Positions 15,516 to 21,801 of a stretch of 31,930 bases of DNA are shown here, piece after piece. The DNA is taken from the NCBI GenBank assembly GCA_002343455.1, contig DDSR01000037.1, positions 1 to 31,930 on the forward strand, read 5' to 3'. The DNA comes from Deltaproteobacteria bacterium UBA2385. GTDB lineage: Bacteria > Myxococcota_A > UBA796 > UBA2385. Made by a program: the position numbers and the translations under genes. Numbering within the stretch: position 1 is the first letter of the stretch; every line of letters starts with the position of its first letter. The notes below the pieces were generated by a model, which made no database searches, was not told the DNA's origin, and was given only the letters and a program-made list of their open reading frames with translations.

Positions 15516-16009
15516 TGCCCGACCCTCTCCATGGGCTCCACCCGCAACGTGATGTTGCAGAGCTGGATCGCCGATCCGCTATCCTTCTGCACTTGCACGC
15601 CGAACTGGACGAAGGCCATCGGCACGTTACCGCCGCCGAGAGTCAGCAGGTTGACATAGGTGGAGCCCCAGAATGGCCCCGCCGTGGTCTGCCAGGAACC
15701 GACCTCCTTGGAGGTGTCCCAGGCGATTCCGTCGTTGCTGTACCGGACCGCCACCCTCGCCTTGCAGCTCCCCGAGTTCTCCGTCATCTCCCAGGAGAAG
15801 CGGGCTTCGGTCAGCCCCCCGGCCGAAACCGGCTCGCTGAGCGGGTGGAAGACCCAGGTGCTCGTCGAACCGGTGGACCAGACCGCGTGCGGGCCATACA
15901 GCCAGGACCCGCGGGTGCGCGGGATGGTCGCCTCGGACGAGGCCGGGGCCAGGAAGAGCGCCAGGACCAGCGTCGCGGCGGCGAGAGCGAGTCGGCGGGA
16001 AAGGGGCAT
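15512..16009 (-). CDS. Small exported protein of unknown function
   Basis: 165 residues from ATG 16009-16007, with a strong GAGGAGGT seven to eight bases upstream. The signal peptide MPLSRRLALAAATLVLALFL ends near APASSEA. The mature part (about 140 residues) is rich in Ser, Thr, Trp and Gly with predicted beta strands: SWLYGPHAVWSTGSTSTWVF, FSWEMTENSGSCKARVAVRY and FGVQVQKDSGSAIQLCNITL, with two Cys that could pair. It looks like a beta-sandwich adhesive or carbohydrate-binding type domain, but I do not recognise the family. First gene of the operon with the NTR-like protein and the matrixin; its stop overlaps the next start. A (CTG)9 tract lies 25 bases upstream of its start. Confidence 0.8.
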   Translation of the reverse strand: MPLSRRLALAAATLVLALFLAPASSEATIPRTRGSWLYGPHAVWSTGSTSTWVFHPLSEPVSAGGLTEARFSWEMTENSGSCKARVAVRYSNDGIAWDTSKEVGSWQTTAGPFWGSTYVNLLTLGGGNVPMAFVQFGVQVQKDSGSAIQLCNITLRVEPMERVGQ

Positions 16010-16034
16010 CGGGACCTCCTCGGGCCACCCTACA

Positions 16035-16061
16035 CTGCTGCTGCTGCTGCTGCTGCTGCTG
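16035..16061. repeat. (CTG)9 trinucleotide microsatellite
   Basis: Nine uninterrupted CTG units (CAG on the minus strand). The tract is non-coding: it sits between the radical SAM pseudogene fragment and the start of the exported-protein gene (start 16009, minus), immediately upstream of its ribosome-binding site. Slipped-strand change in length would alter promoter or leader spacing of the three-gene matrixin operon rather than a reading frame. Confidence 0.97.
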
Positions 16062-16098
16062 CAACTCCTGGGCCAGATCTCTTTACAAGTGCCCCGTC

Positions 16099-16571
16099 GA
16101 CTCCTGGGACCAGCACCGCGACAAACGCCTGTGGAACGAGGCCATCGCGCGGTCGGGCTGCGATCCGGCCAGCCCCCGGTTCGCCGGGCCCAGGTCCAGC
16201 TCGGCACCAATGTAGAGGCCGTCGCCCCGCGGAACGAGTCCGAGATGAACGAGGTCCAGCGCCGCCAGAAGCAGAAGCGCGATCGGCGAGGCCGCGCCAA
16301 GCCCATCAAGCACCGCGCGCTCGGCCTGCGCGAGAACCTGCGGGAGCTGCGTGTCGTTGGGGCGAGCGAGGGCCGGGGCGAGCTGGTCATGAGTCCAACC
16401 ACCACCGCCGAGGGGCGTGGGGCCAAGCCGGCCGAGTTGCTGGGGCTGCTGGAGGTGGAGAGCGGCAGCGCCGGGGTGGTGCGGACGGAGACGCGCTTTC
16501 GGGAGGTGGGGGTCGCCCGAGGGGAGGTGGACGAGAGCGTCGATGTCGGTGAGGCCGAGGCCAGTATTTGA
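16099..16571 (+). pseudogene. Decayed partial copy of the radical SAM (TIGR03960/TIGR03936) gene 3' region
   Basis: Three collinear pieces of the gene at 11381-13984 can be read here. 16099-16170 gives DSWDQHRDKRLWNEAIARSG (parent about 12929-13000). From 16165 a piece matches the parent from about 13272 (CCAGCCCCCGGT), joined at a CCGGCC shared by both parent sites, as in a short-homology deletion. 16251-16570 gives EVQRRQKQKRDRRGRAKPIK onward to VRTETRFRE, in another frame (parent about 13727-13981), followed by a roughly 25-residue extension before TGA. Across the last piece I count about 16 differences in 85 residues, so it is a diverged allele and not a recent copy. A TAG lies in frame after the first piece. 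No function is expected. Confidence 0.88.
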
Positions 16572-16604
16572 GGCTCGTAGGATCACGCTCTGATCAGGAA
16601 TGCC

Positions 16605-17237
16605 TCAGCGACGCCTCAAGGGGGTCCGCATCTGGTCGTTGACCAAGGGAATGAGGGCGTCGGGAGGGCGTGAGCCTAGAGAGCGACCGGACTTGCAGTG
16701 CTCGTCCCAGTTCGTGCGAAGCACGGAATCGGGCAGCAGGTCGATGTACGTTGGGAACCCATTGTAACTGATTACCTTGACGTTGGACCCAAGCTCGTAG
16801 GGCTTCTCGCGCTCCAACATGAAGAACAGGTACGTATTCCCCACCGTCAAGTCCGGGGACAAGGACCAGGTTTGTGTGTCGTCGCCCCGGTACCGCAGTT
16901 CGATTACATCTCTGGAGTCGCCTGCGATCGTTCCATCGACCAGGATGGTCGCGGTCGTCATGCGGTCCGGCGAACGAAAGGCGACGTCCGCTCTATAGGT
17001 CGCAGGTCCGTAGACTTTGCTCTGCACACGGCCGATAACGATGACCTTCGCGTCCTCGCACATCTGTATGTCCCATGGGCGAGTGTCGGCGGTCCAGTAG
17101 CGCACGCCGCTCGGGCTTACGTCAGGGGAGGGAGATGTGTCCGAAAATCCGGGCTCCTCAGCGAAGCTCGACAGGCTGAACCCCGCGAGTCCAAGCACGG
17201 AGAGCACGGCGGCCAGAGAGGGGCGGGTGGCGGGCAT
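16605..17237 (-). CDS. Exported protein, paralogue of the NTR/TIMP-like protein at 14856-15515
   Basis: 210 residues from ATG 17237-17235 with AGAGGA upstream. The signal peptide is SLAAVLSVLGLAGFSLSSFA, with cleavage before EEPGF. The mature part matches the other copy in order: IQMCEDAKVIVIGRVQSKVYG, MTTATILVDGTIAGD, DVIELRYRG, LTVGNTYLFFM, LLPDSVLRTNWDEHC and SLGSRPPDALIPLV. The matching Cys (MCEDA and EHC) suggest a conserved disulfide. It stands alone, without its own matrixin, between the radical SAM fragment and the first REPIN. A solitary second copy fits either duplication within the island or separate acquisition. Function is unknown; if the matrixin partner idea holds, it could act on the same or another protease. 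Confidence 0.82.
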   Translation of the reverse strand: MPATRPSLAAVLSVLGLAGFSLSSFAEEPGFSDTSPSPDVSPSGVRYWTADTRPWDIQMCEDAKVIVIGRVQSKVYGPATYRADVAFRSPDRMTTATILVDGTIAGDSRDVIELRYRGDDTQTWSLSPDLTVGNTYLFFMLEREKPYELGSNVKVISYNGFPTYIDLLPDSVLRTNWDEHCKSGRSLGSRPPDALIPLVNDQMRTPLRRR

Positions 17238-17324
17238 CGGTCCTCTGTGGGGTAGCATACACGGCTGCGGCAACGCGTGGGCAAGGACCTCTCTGAGGCA
17301 GGTGCCCATCAGCTCGACGAGGGC

Positions 17325-17369
17325 CGGACGTAGCGCGGCGTTCTGATTCACAACGGCCCGCTACGTCCG
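17325..17369. repeat. REPIN-like palindrome 1 (overlaps the 3' end of transposase copy 1)
   Basis: An 11-base arm CGGACGTAGCG (17325-17335), a 23-base spacer containing GATTCACAAC, and the exact inverted arm CGCTACGTCCG (17359-17369). The stop codon of the transposase gene (17350-17348) lies in the spacer. The same 45-base layout occurs at 18438, 18562, 19451 and 19575. Confidence 0.93.
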
Positions 17370-18124
17370 CCGCAGACCTCCCGACTCCGCCACGCCCACT
17401 GCCCCTCCACCGCCCGGCGCATGACCGCCGAGGACTGCCCCGTGCGGAGCCTGCGCACGGCACGGTCGGTCAGCCCCAGCGCCTCAGCCACCGCCACCGA
17501 CTCGAAGCCCTCTCGTGCCAGGGCGACGCCGGCCATCCGCGCTTCGAAGAGCAGCGGGCTCCTCCCCAGCGCACAGGGCTGGCCCGCCGCCGCGGCGACG
17601 GCCTCGGCGAGCGCGGACAGCTCTCGGGTCGGGATGGACCAGGGGTCGACTCTCAAGCGGCCGAGCAGCTCCTCCCGCCCCACCCGAGGGAGGTGTCGCC
17701 GCACCTGGGTCGCCATCCAGGCCCCCAGGGGCCGCAGCCCCAGCAGATCGGGCAGCGCGGTGCCGTCCAGGTAGGGATCGATGCCGCGCAGGCCGTGGTG
17801 GTGGAGCTGACCCAGCACATAGGCGAAAGCATTGGCGAGGTGGGCCTGGTCGCACACCGGGCTGAGGCGGACGGGCTCCCGCTCGATCTCGGGCTGCAAA
17901 CAGGCGTGCAGCGTGCGCCCCAGGCCGCGGGCGAGGCGTCCGGCATCCGACCGATCGCACACGACCAGCAGGTGGCCATGGGTGTCGGCGAGCCCGTGGG
18001 CGAGCAGCGGCTGGCCCACGGCGGCGAGGCCGAGGGTGCGCGACCAGGCGCGGCGCTGGGCGGAGTCGGGAGCGAGCACGCGGCTGTCGCGCGCGCGGAG
18101 GATGAGCTGCCAGGCGATTTCCAT
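17348..18124 (-). CDS. REP-associated tyrosine transposase (Y1/HUH), copy 1
   Basis: 258 residues from ATG 18124-18122. A GTG 18 bases upstream is possible, but this ATG gives the same length as copy 2. HUH motif THGHLLV (His49, His51) and catalytic tyrosine candidate Tyr102 in AFAYVLGQLHHHG are in the order and spacing of TnpA-REP single-strand nucleases. A C-terminal helix-turn-helix (AREGFESVAVAEALGLTD, then AVRRLRTG) could bind the REP hairpin. RAYTs cut and join single-stranded REP DNA and are usually single-copy and vertically kept, so two adjacent copies are unusual. I count about 26 differences from copy 2 (roughly 90% identity). All motifs are intact; it is probably functional. Confidence 0.88.
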   Translation of the reverse strand: MEIAWQLILRARDSRVLAPDSAQRRAWSRTLGLAAVGQPLLAHGLADTHGHLLVVCDRSDAGRLARGLGRTLHACLQPEIEREPVRLSPVCDQAHLANAFAYVLGQLHHHGLRGIDPYLDGTALPDLLGLRPLGAWMATQVRRHLPRVGREELLGRLRVDPWSIPTRELSALAEAVAAAAGQPCALGRSPLLFEARMAGVALAREGFESVAVAEALGLTDRAVRRLRTGQSSAVMRRAVEGQWAWRSREVCGGRSGPL

Positions 18125-18437
18125 GCGGGCGAGCTCCCGCACGATGCGTGCCCCGCGTACCTGCCGGAAACCACGAGCCCCGGGTGCCGGAACTGCCGGA
18201 CCTCCGTCGGCGTGGCGTCAGCGCGGCACGGCACGGCGTCAGGTATTCGCATTCGCCATTTCCGATCGAGAGCCTCCCCGGACCTTCCGCAGCACCCCAA
18301 CTCGGCGGAGCCCCCGGCATGCGATCCGCAGCCACGCGGGGGCTCGCTGAGCTGGCGGGGTGTTGACGGGGCAAGACTCAAGTGACAACGCGCACGTCCT
18401 GACCCCTCAGACCCTCAGTCGCCAGCTTGACGAGACC
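18125..18437. other. Non-coding spacer upstream of transposase copy 1
   Basis: No gene is supported here. The first part (to about 18200) resembles the sequence upstream of transposase copy 2, including GTGCCGGAACTGCCGGA. The rest, up to the REPIN at 18438, has no counterpart in copy 2 and shows no coding signature. It contains a few short inverted repeats but no REP core. Confidence 0.6.
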
Positions 18438-18606
18438 CGGACGTAGCTCGCCGTAGTGAAGCACAACCAGTCGCTATGTCCGCAATCCGGGCCCCAGTCG
18501 GCCCCTCAGGCCGCAAAGAGCCTTCAGAAACCGGCGCTACGTCCGAAACCGACCAGTTCTGCGGACGTAGCGCGGCCTTCTGATTCACAACGACCCGCTA
18601 CGTCCG
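18438..18606. repeat. REPIN A - single REP - REPIN B block
   Basis: REPIN A: arms CGGACGTAGC(T) at 18438 and CGCTATGTCCG at 18472-18482 (one mismatch in the core). Single REP: CGCTACGTCCG at 18535-18545. REPIN B: CGGACGTAGCG 18562-18572 and CGCTACGTCCG 18596-18606. A and B are each 45 bases with a 23-base spacer holding a GAttCACAAC-like sequence. B contains the stop codon of transposase copy 2. Confidence 0.93.
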
Positions 18607-19361
18607 CCGCAGACCTCCCGACTCCGCCACGCCCACTGCCCCTCCACCGCCCGGCGCATGGCCGCCGAGGGCTGCCCCGTGCTGAGCCTGCGCACGGCAC
18701 GGTCGGTGAGCCCCAGCGCCTCGCCGACCGCTACCGCCTCGAAGCCCTCTCGTGCCAGGGCCACGCCGGCCATCCGCGCTTCGAAGAGCAACGGATTCCT
18801 CCCCAGCGCACAGGGCTGGCCAGCCGCTGCGGCGACGGCTTCGGCGAGCGCGGAGAGTTCTCGAGTCGGGATGGACCAGGGGTCGACTCCCAATCGGCCG
18901 AGCAGCCCCTCTCGCCCCACCCGAGGGAGGTGTCGGCGCACCTGGGCCGCCATCCAGGTCCCCAGGGGCCGCAGCCCCACGAGATCGGGCAGCGCGGTGC
19001 CGTCCAGGTAGGGATCGAGGGTCCGCAGGCCGTGGTGGTCGAGCTGACCCAGCACATAGGCGAAGGCATTGGCGAGGTGGGCCTGGTCGCGCACCGGGCT
19101 GAGGCGCACGGGCTCCCACTCGATCTCGGGCTGCAGGCAGGCGTGCAATGTGCGCCCCAGGCCGCGGGCGAGTCGGCCGGCTTGCTGCCGATCGCAGACG
19201 ACGAGCAGGTGGCCGTGGGTGTCGGCGAGCCCGTGGGCGACCAGCGGCTGACCCATGGCGGCGAGGGCGAGGGTGCGCGACCATGCCCGGCGTTGGGCGA
19301 GGTCGGGGGCGAGCACGCGGCTGTCGCGCGCGCGGAGGATGAGCTGGAAGGCGAGGTCCAT
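18585..19361 (-). CDS. REP-associated tyrosine transposase (Y1/HUH), copy 2
   Basis: 258 residues from ATG 19361-19359, the same length as copy 1. The frame stays open upstream to 19601, but that part runs through REPIN repeats and is not protein-like. The motifs match copy 1: THGHLLV (His49, His51), AFAYVLGQLDHHG (Tyr102) and the C-terminal helix-turn-helix AREGFEAVAVGEALGLTD. The C-terminus EGQWAWRSREVCGGRSG is identical in both except near the last residues. Changes are spread evenly and mostly conservative, as expected if both copies are under selection or exchange sequence by gene conversion. Confidence 0.88.
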   Translation of the reverse strand: MDLAFQLILRARDSRVLAPDLAQRRAWSRTLALAAMGQPLVAHGLADTHGHLLVVCDRQQAGRLARGLGRTLHACLQPEIEWEPVRLSPVRDQAHLANAFAYVLGQLDHHGLRTLDPYLDGTALPDLVGLRPLGTWMAAQVRRHLPRVGREGLLGRLGVDPWSIPTRELSALAEAVAAAAGQPCALGRNPLLFEARMAGVALAREGFEAVAVGEALGLTDRAVRRLSTGQPSAAMRRAVEGQWAWRSREVCGGRSGSL

Positions 19362-19450
19362 GGGCCGAGCGCAAGCACGAAACGTGCCTACGTATGTCAT
19401 TGAATCTACGTTCCAAGGGTGCCGGAACTGCCGGACAGCCGGCAGCGGGC

Positions 19451-19619
19451 CGGACGTAGCTCGCCGTTGTGAATCACAGACGGTCGCTACGTCCGCAGTT
19501 TGGGCCGGAATCGGCCCTTCTGGCCAGGAATGGCCCTCAGAAACCGCCGCTACGTCCGAGATTGGCCGATTTCGCGGACGCAGCGCGGCTCTCTGATTCA
19601 CAACGGCCCGCTACGTCCG
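19451..19619. repeat. REPIN C - single REP - REPIN D block
   Basis: REPIN C: CGGACGTAGCT at 19451 and CGCTACGTCCG at 19485-19495. Single REP: CGCTACGTCCG at 19548-19558. REPIN D: CGGACGCAGCG 19575-19585 (one change) and CGCTACGTCCG 19609-19619. The block has the same length and internal spacing as 18438-18606, displaced by exactly 1,013 bases. Confidence 0.93.
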
Positions 19620-19631
19620 CCGCTGCCCAGC

Positions 19632-19693
19632 CCGGGCGCGATGAATCGCGCCCCTACGATGCGGGGTGTAGGGGCGCGATTCATCGCGCCCGG
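19632..19693. repeat. Perfect 26-base inverted repeat, second REP-like family
   Basis: Left arm 19632-19657 and right arm 19668-19693 are exact reverse complements, with a 10-base loop. The core GGGCGCGATGAATCGCGCCC is itself close to palindromic. It differs from the CGCTACGTCCG family next to it. The hairpin could act as a bidirectional transcription stop between the transposase region and the plus-strand gene at 19741, though no T-run follows. Sequences of this type (GGGGCGCGATTCATCGCGCCC) recur in unrelated bacteria as dispersed repeats, as far as I recall. Confidence 0.93.
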
Positions 19694-19740
19694 CCGCAGG
19701 TGGCGAATCTGCTGTTAAGGCCTCCATCGGGAGGCAGTCC

Positions 19741-21240
19741 ATGGCCGATGCCAAGAGCCTGAATATCGCTACCTTCGGCGTGATCGCGCTGGCACTGGGC
19801 TCCGGCTGCTCGTCCCGGGACTGCCACGAGTGGGAGGACATGAAGGTCGAGTTCGCGGCCTCCAGTCTGCCGATCGACTCCTTCGAGGCGGGTCTCGCAG
19901 ACTTTCGGGAGTGGACGGGCCGCGAGCGGACCTGCGTGAAGCGGGTCGAGATCGTGCCCGAGCTGAAGGGAGATGTCGTGGGCAGATACCACTCCCACGG
20001 GCGATGGGTCGAGCTCCACGAGGACGCGTCCGCTTCCGCGACCGTCCACGAGTTCTGCCACGCGCTCGACCATGAGGAGGGAGAACCCAGCCAGGATGCC
20101 CAGGATGTCTTGGGCGCGCTTGCCGAGGAGATCGACCCGGAGAGGTACTCCTCCGAAGGGGCTCGTCTGGGCGAGGCTTTCGCTCGGATCTGCGAGGACG
20201 GCCCCGGAATGGTCCAGCTCCTCAACGAGCTCGCGGAGCTCTGCGGGTCCGAGGGCGCGTCCGAGGCCGCGACCTACGTGGCCTCGATCGCCTTTCCGGA
20301 GTCCAGCACGCTCGATGCCGTGGGGGCCCGGTTCAGCTACGATGTCGACCTCATCGAGGTCCAGGGCGCCGAGTGGACCGACTCTGGCCTGATGGCCGGC
20401 GGGGGCGTGGCGATTGGCTCGGACCTGCTCGCCCTGGTCACCGCCTGGGACGAGTCCGCCTCCGACGAGGCCATGCTGCTGCCCGAGCTCGTACGGATCA
20501 ATGTGGACGATCGGCGCGTCGAAGAGCGGCTCTCGTTGCCGCCGCATGGGGGTCTGCACGACAGCAATGGCAACCCCTTGCTCTCGCCCTACGCCATCAT
20601 CGGGTCGTCGGACCTCCCCATTCTCCAGCAGCTCGCAGGGTCGGGCGCAGGCAGAGCCTGGCGGATCAGCTCCTCGCCCCTCGGCCTGGAAGAGCTGTCG
20701 TGGCCGGCCCTGGGAGAGGACGCCTTCGCAGGCTTCGAGCACGAAGGTCTGGTGATGACAAGCTTTGGGTACGCAGATCCCCTGGTGATCGTGGACCTCG
20801 CCGACGGTTCGTGGCGGGCTGTCGGCGAAGGACAGAGCCCAGACTTCGACCCCTCGCGTACAGATGGGTTCTACGCCGACGAGCAAGGGGGGCTCGGCGT
20901 GTTTCCGTCGGAGTACGGCCTCACCCTGGCAGCCGTCGACTGGAATGGAGCCTGGACCTGGAGCCGGGCCATCCCCGTTCCAGGCAGCCGGGTGCGCTCC
21001 CTGTTCCGCGCTCCCGACGGGTCTATCGTGGTGTCGGTGGTGCTCGCTGTTGCTGGAGGGTCGGGCAGCGCGGTCGTCTCGCTGCGCTACGACCCGACCG
21101 ACGACTCCTGGGCCCTCCCCAGCTACGGCTGCGACGGGCTCGCCGACGATCGCTGGGTCGCGCTGGATGGAGCTGCCTGGGTGGTCTCGTCCACCGGCAC
21201 CGAGACCTTCAGCTTGCAGCTGGTGCGGGCGACGCTGTAG
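19741..21240 (+). CDS. Putative lipoprotein with HExxH metallopeptidase motif
   Basis: 499 residues from ATG 19741, with GGGAGG upstream. The signal MADAKSLNIATFGVIALALG leads to lipobox GSGC (Cys23). Residues 95-150 carry VHEFCHALDHEEGE, an HExxH motif (His103, Glu104, His107), followed about 40 residues on by GEAFARICE, where Glu145 could be the third zinc ligand as in gluzincins. The rest (about 200-499) has repeated short beta-like segments (PLVIVDLADGSWRAVG; SLRYDPTDDSWALPSYG) that look like propeller or WD-like blades. Function is not recognised; a surface zinc peptidase or a non-catalytic relative both fit. It starts 48 bases after the inverted repeat, so it begins a new transcription unit. 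Confidence 0.85.
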   Translation: MADAKSLNIATFGVIALALGSGCSSRDCHEWEDMKVEFAASSLPIDSFEAGLADFREWTGRERTCVKRVEIVPELKGDVVGRYHSHGRWVELHEDASASATVHEFCHALDHEEGEPSQDAQDVLGALAEEIDPERYSSEGARLGEAFARICEDGPGMVQLLNELAELCGSEGASEAATYVASIAFPESSTLDAVGARFSYDVDLIEVQGAEWTDSGLMAGGGVAIGSDLLALVTAWDESASDEAMLLPELVRINVDDRRVEERLSLPPHGGLHDSNGNPLLSPYAIIGSSDLPILQQLAGSGAGRAWRISSSPLGLEELSWPALGEDAFAGFEHEGLVMTSFGYADPLVIVDLADGSWRAVGEGQSPDFDPSRTDGFYADEQGGLGVFPSEYGLTLAAVDWNGAWTWSRAIPVPGSRVRSLFRAPDGSIVVSVVLAVAGGSGSAVVSLRYDPTDDSWALPSYGCDGLADDRWVALDGAAWVVSSTGTETFSLQLVRATL

Positions 21241-21330
21241 GTCGCGCTCAGAGGTGCTCGCCGTGTTCGGCCCCGGTGGCGTTGAGGACGGTGCCGGAGG
21301 GTAGGTCCACGCTCCTCTCGCCCCAAGTAC

Positions 21331-21358
21331 CTGATCTCAGGAAATGGCAATTGATAAT
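21331..21358 (+). promoter_or_regulatory. Weak candidate promoter for the 21444-26465 genes
   Basis: An AT-rich patch in a GC-rich gap. GATAAT at 21353-21358 is one change from TATAAT, and CTGATC at 21331-21336 is a poor -35 at 16 bases spacing. The transcript leader would contain a GC hairpin (arms 21408-21414 and 21420-21426) just before the small gene. Suggestive only. Confidence 0.3.
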
Positions 21359-21443
21359 ACCTGACGCCGGCCTCGCCGCCGGCCCCATCGGTGCGCATAC
21401 TCTTCGTGCGGCGGCTCCCCCGCCGCTCACCCTGGAGCCCACC

Positions 21444-21752
21444 ATGACCACCCCCTCTGACCGCCCCTTCCAGCAGTTCAAGGACGACCTCAAGCTTCAA
21501 GCCTGGCTGGCCCGCGCCGAGCTGCGCAACCCCTCGGTCCACAACGAGGTCAGCGCGCTGGCCCAGCTCCGCGACCAGATCGGCTTGCAGGTGCACCTGG
21601 GCAAGGTCGAGGCCCGCGAGGAGTGGGACAAGGCCGAGGCCCGCTGGCTGCGCTTGCGCGGCCGGCTGGAGGACCTGGCCGAGGACACCGGCGAGGAGGC
21701 CAAGGGCCTGCTGTCCGAGATCCGCGCCTCCTACGAGCGCTTGCGCGGCTGA
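21444..21752 (+). CDS. Small helical protein of unknown function
   Basis: 102 residues from ATG 21444, with GGAG upstream. Highly charged and almost entirely helical by composition: FQQFKDDLKLQAWLARAELR, QIGLQVHLGKVEAREEWDKA, LRGRLEDLAEDTGEEAKGLL. No signal peptide, Cys or membrane segment. A coiled-coil or helical-bundle cytoplasmic protein is likely. No family recognised. It is 49 bases upstream of the LysM protein gene on the same strand and could be co-transcribed with the two large envelope proteins. Confidence 0.78.
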   Translation: MTTPSDRPFQQFKDDLKLQAWLARAELRNPSVHNEVSALAQLRDQIGLQVHLGKVEAREEWDKAEARWLRLRGRLEDLAEDTGEEAKGLLSEIRASYERLRG

Positions 21753-21801
21753 AGCTGGCCGGATCGCCGGGCGCGCGTGAGAACATGCGCCCGGAGGTCC
21801 G

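Larger units (their letters stand above)
17325..19619. mobile_element. Tandem RAYT-REPIN cluster
   Basis: Order: REPIN 1 - transposase copy 1 - spacer - REPIN A, single REP, REPIN B - transposase copy 2 - spacer - REPIN C, single REP, REPIN D. The palindrome blocks A-B and C-D have the same internal spacing, and each transposase gene ends inside a REPIN. REPIN 1 to B is 1,237 bases and B to D is 1,013 bases; the difference is extra sequence upstream of copy 1 (about 18200-18430) that copy 2 lacks. Both copies share the sequence GTGCCGGAACTGCCGGA upstream of the gene. This fits a duplicated unit in which the transposase is associated with its own REP sequences, as known for RAYTs (TnpA-REP). 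Confidence 0.85.

Noticed and set aside
19362..19601. N-terminal extension of transposase copy 2 through the REPIN block
   Set aside because: The added residues come from the palindromes and have no counterpart in copy 1. The common ATG gives 258 residues in both.
17325..19619. Possible CRISPR array from regularly placed repeats
   Set aside because: The repeats are inverted pairs around transposase genes, not direct repeats with unique spacers, and no cas gene is present.
21248..21493. Small minus-strand frame ending in SVDLPSGTVLNATGAEHGEHL
   Set aside because: It overlaps the start of the small plus-strand gene, has no ribosome-binding site or family, and only its end looks protein-like.
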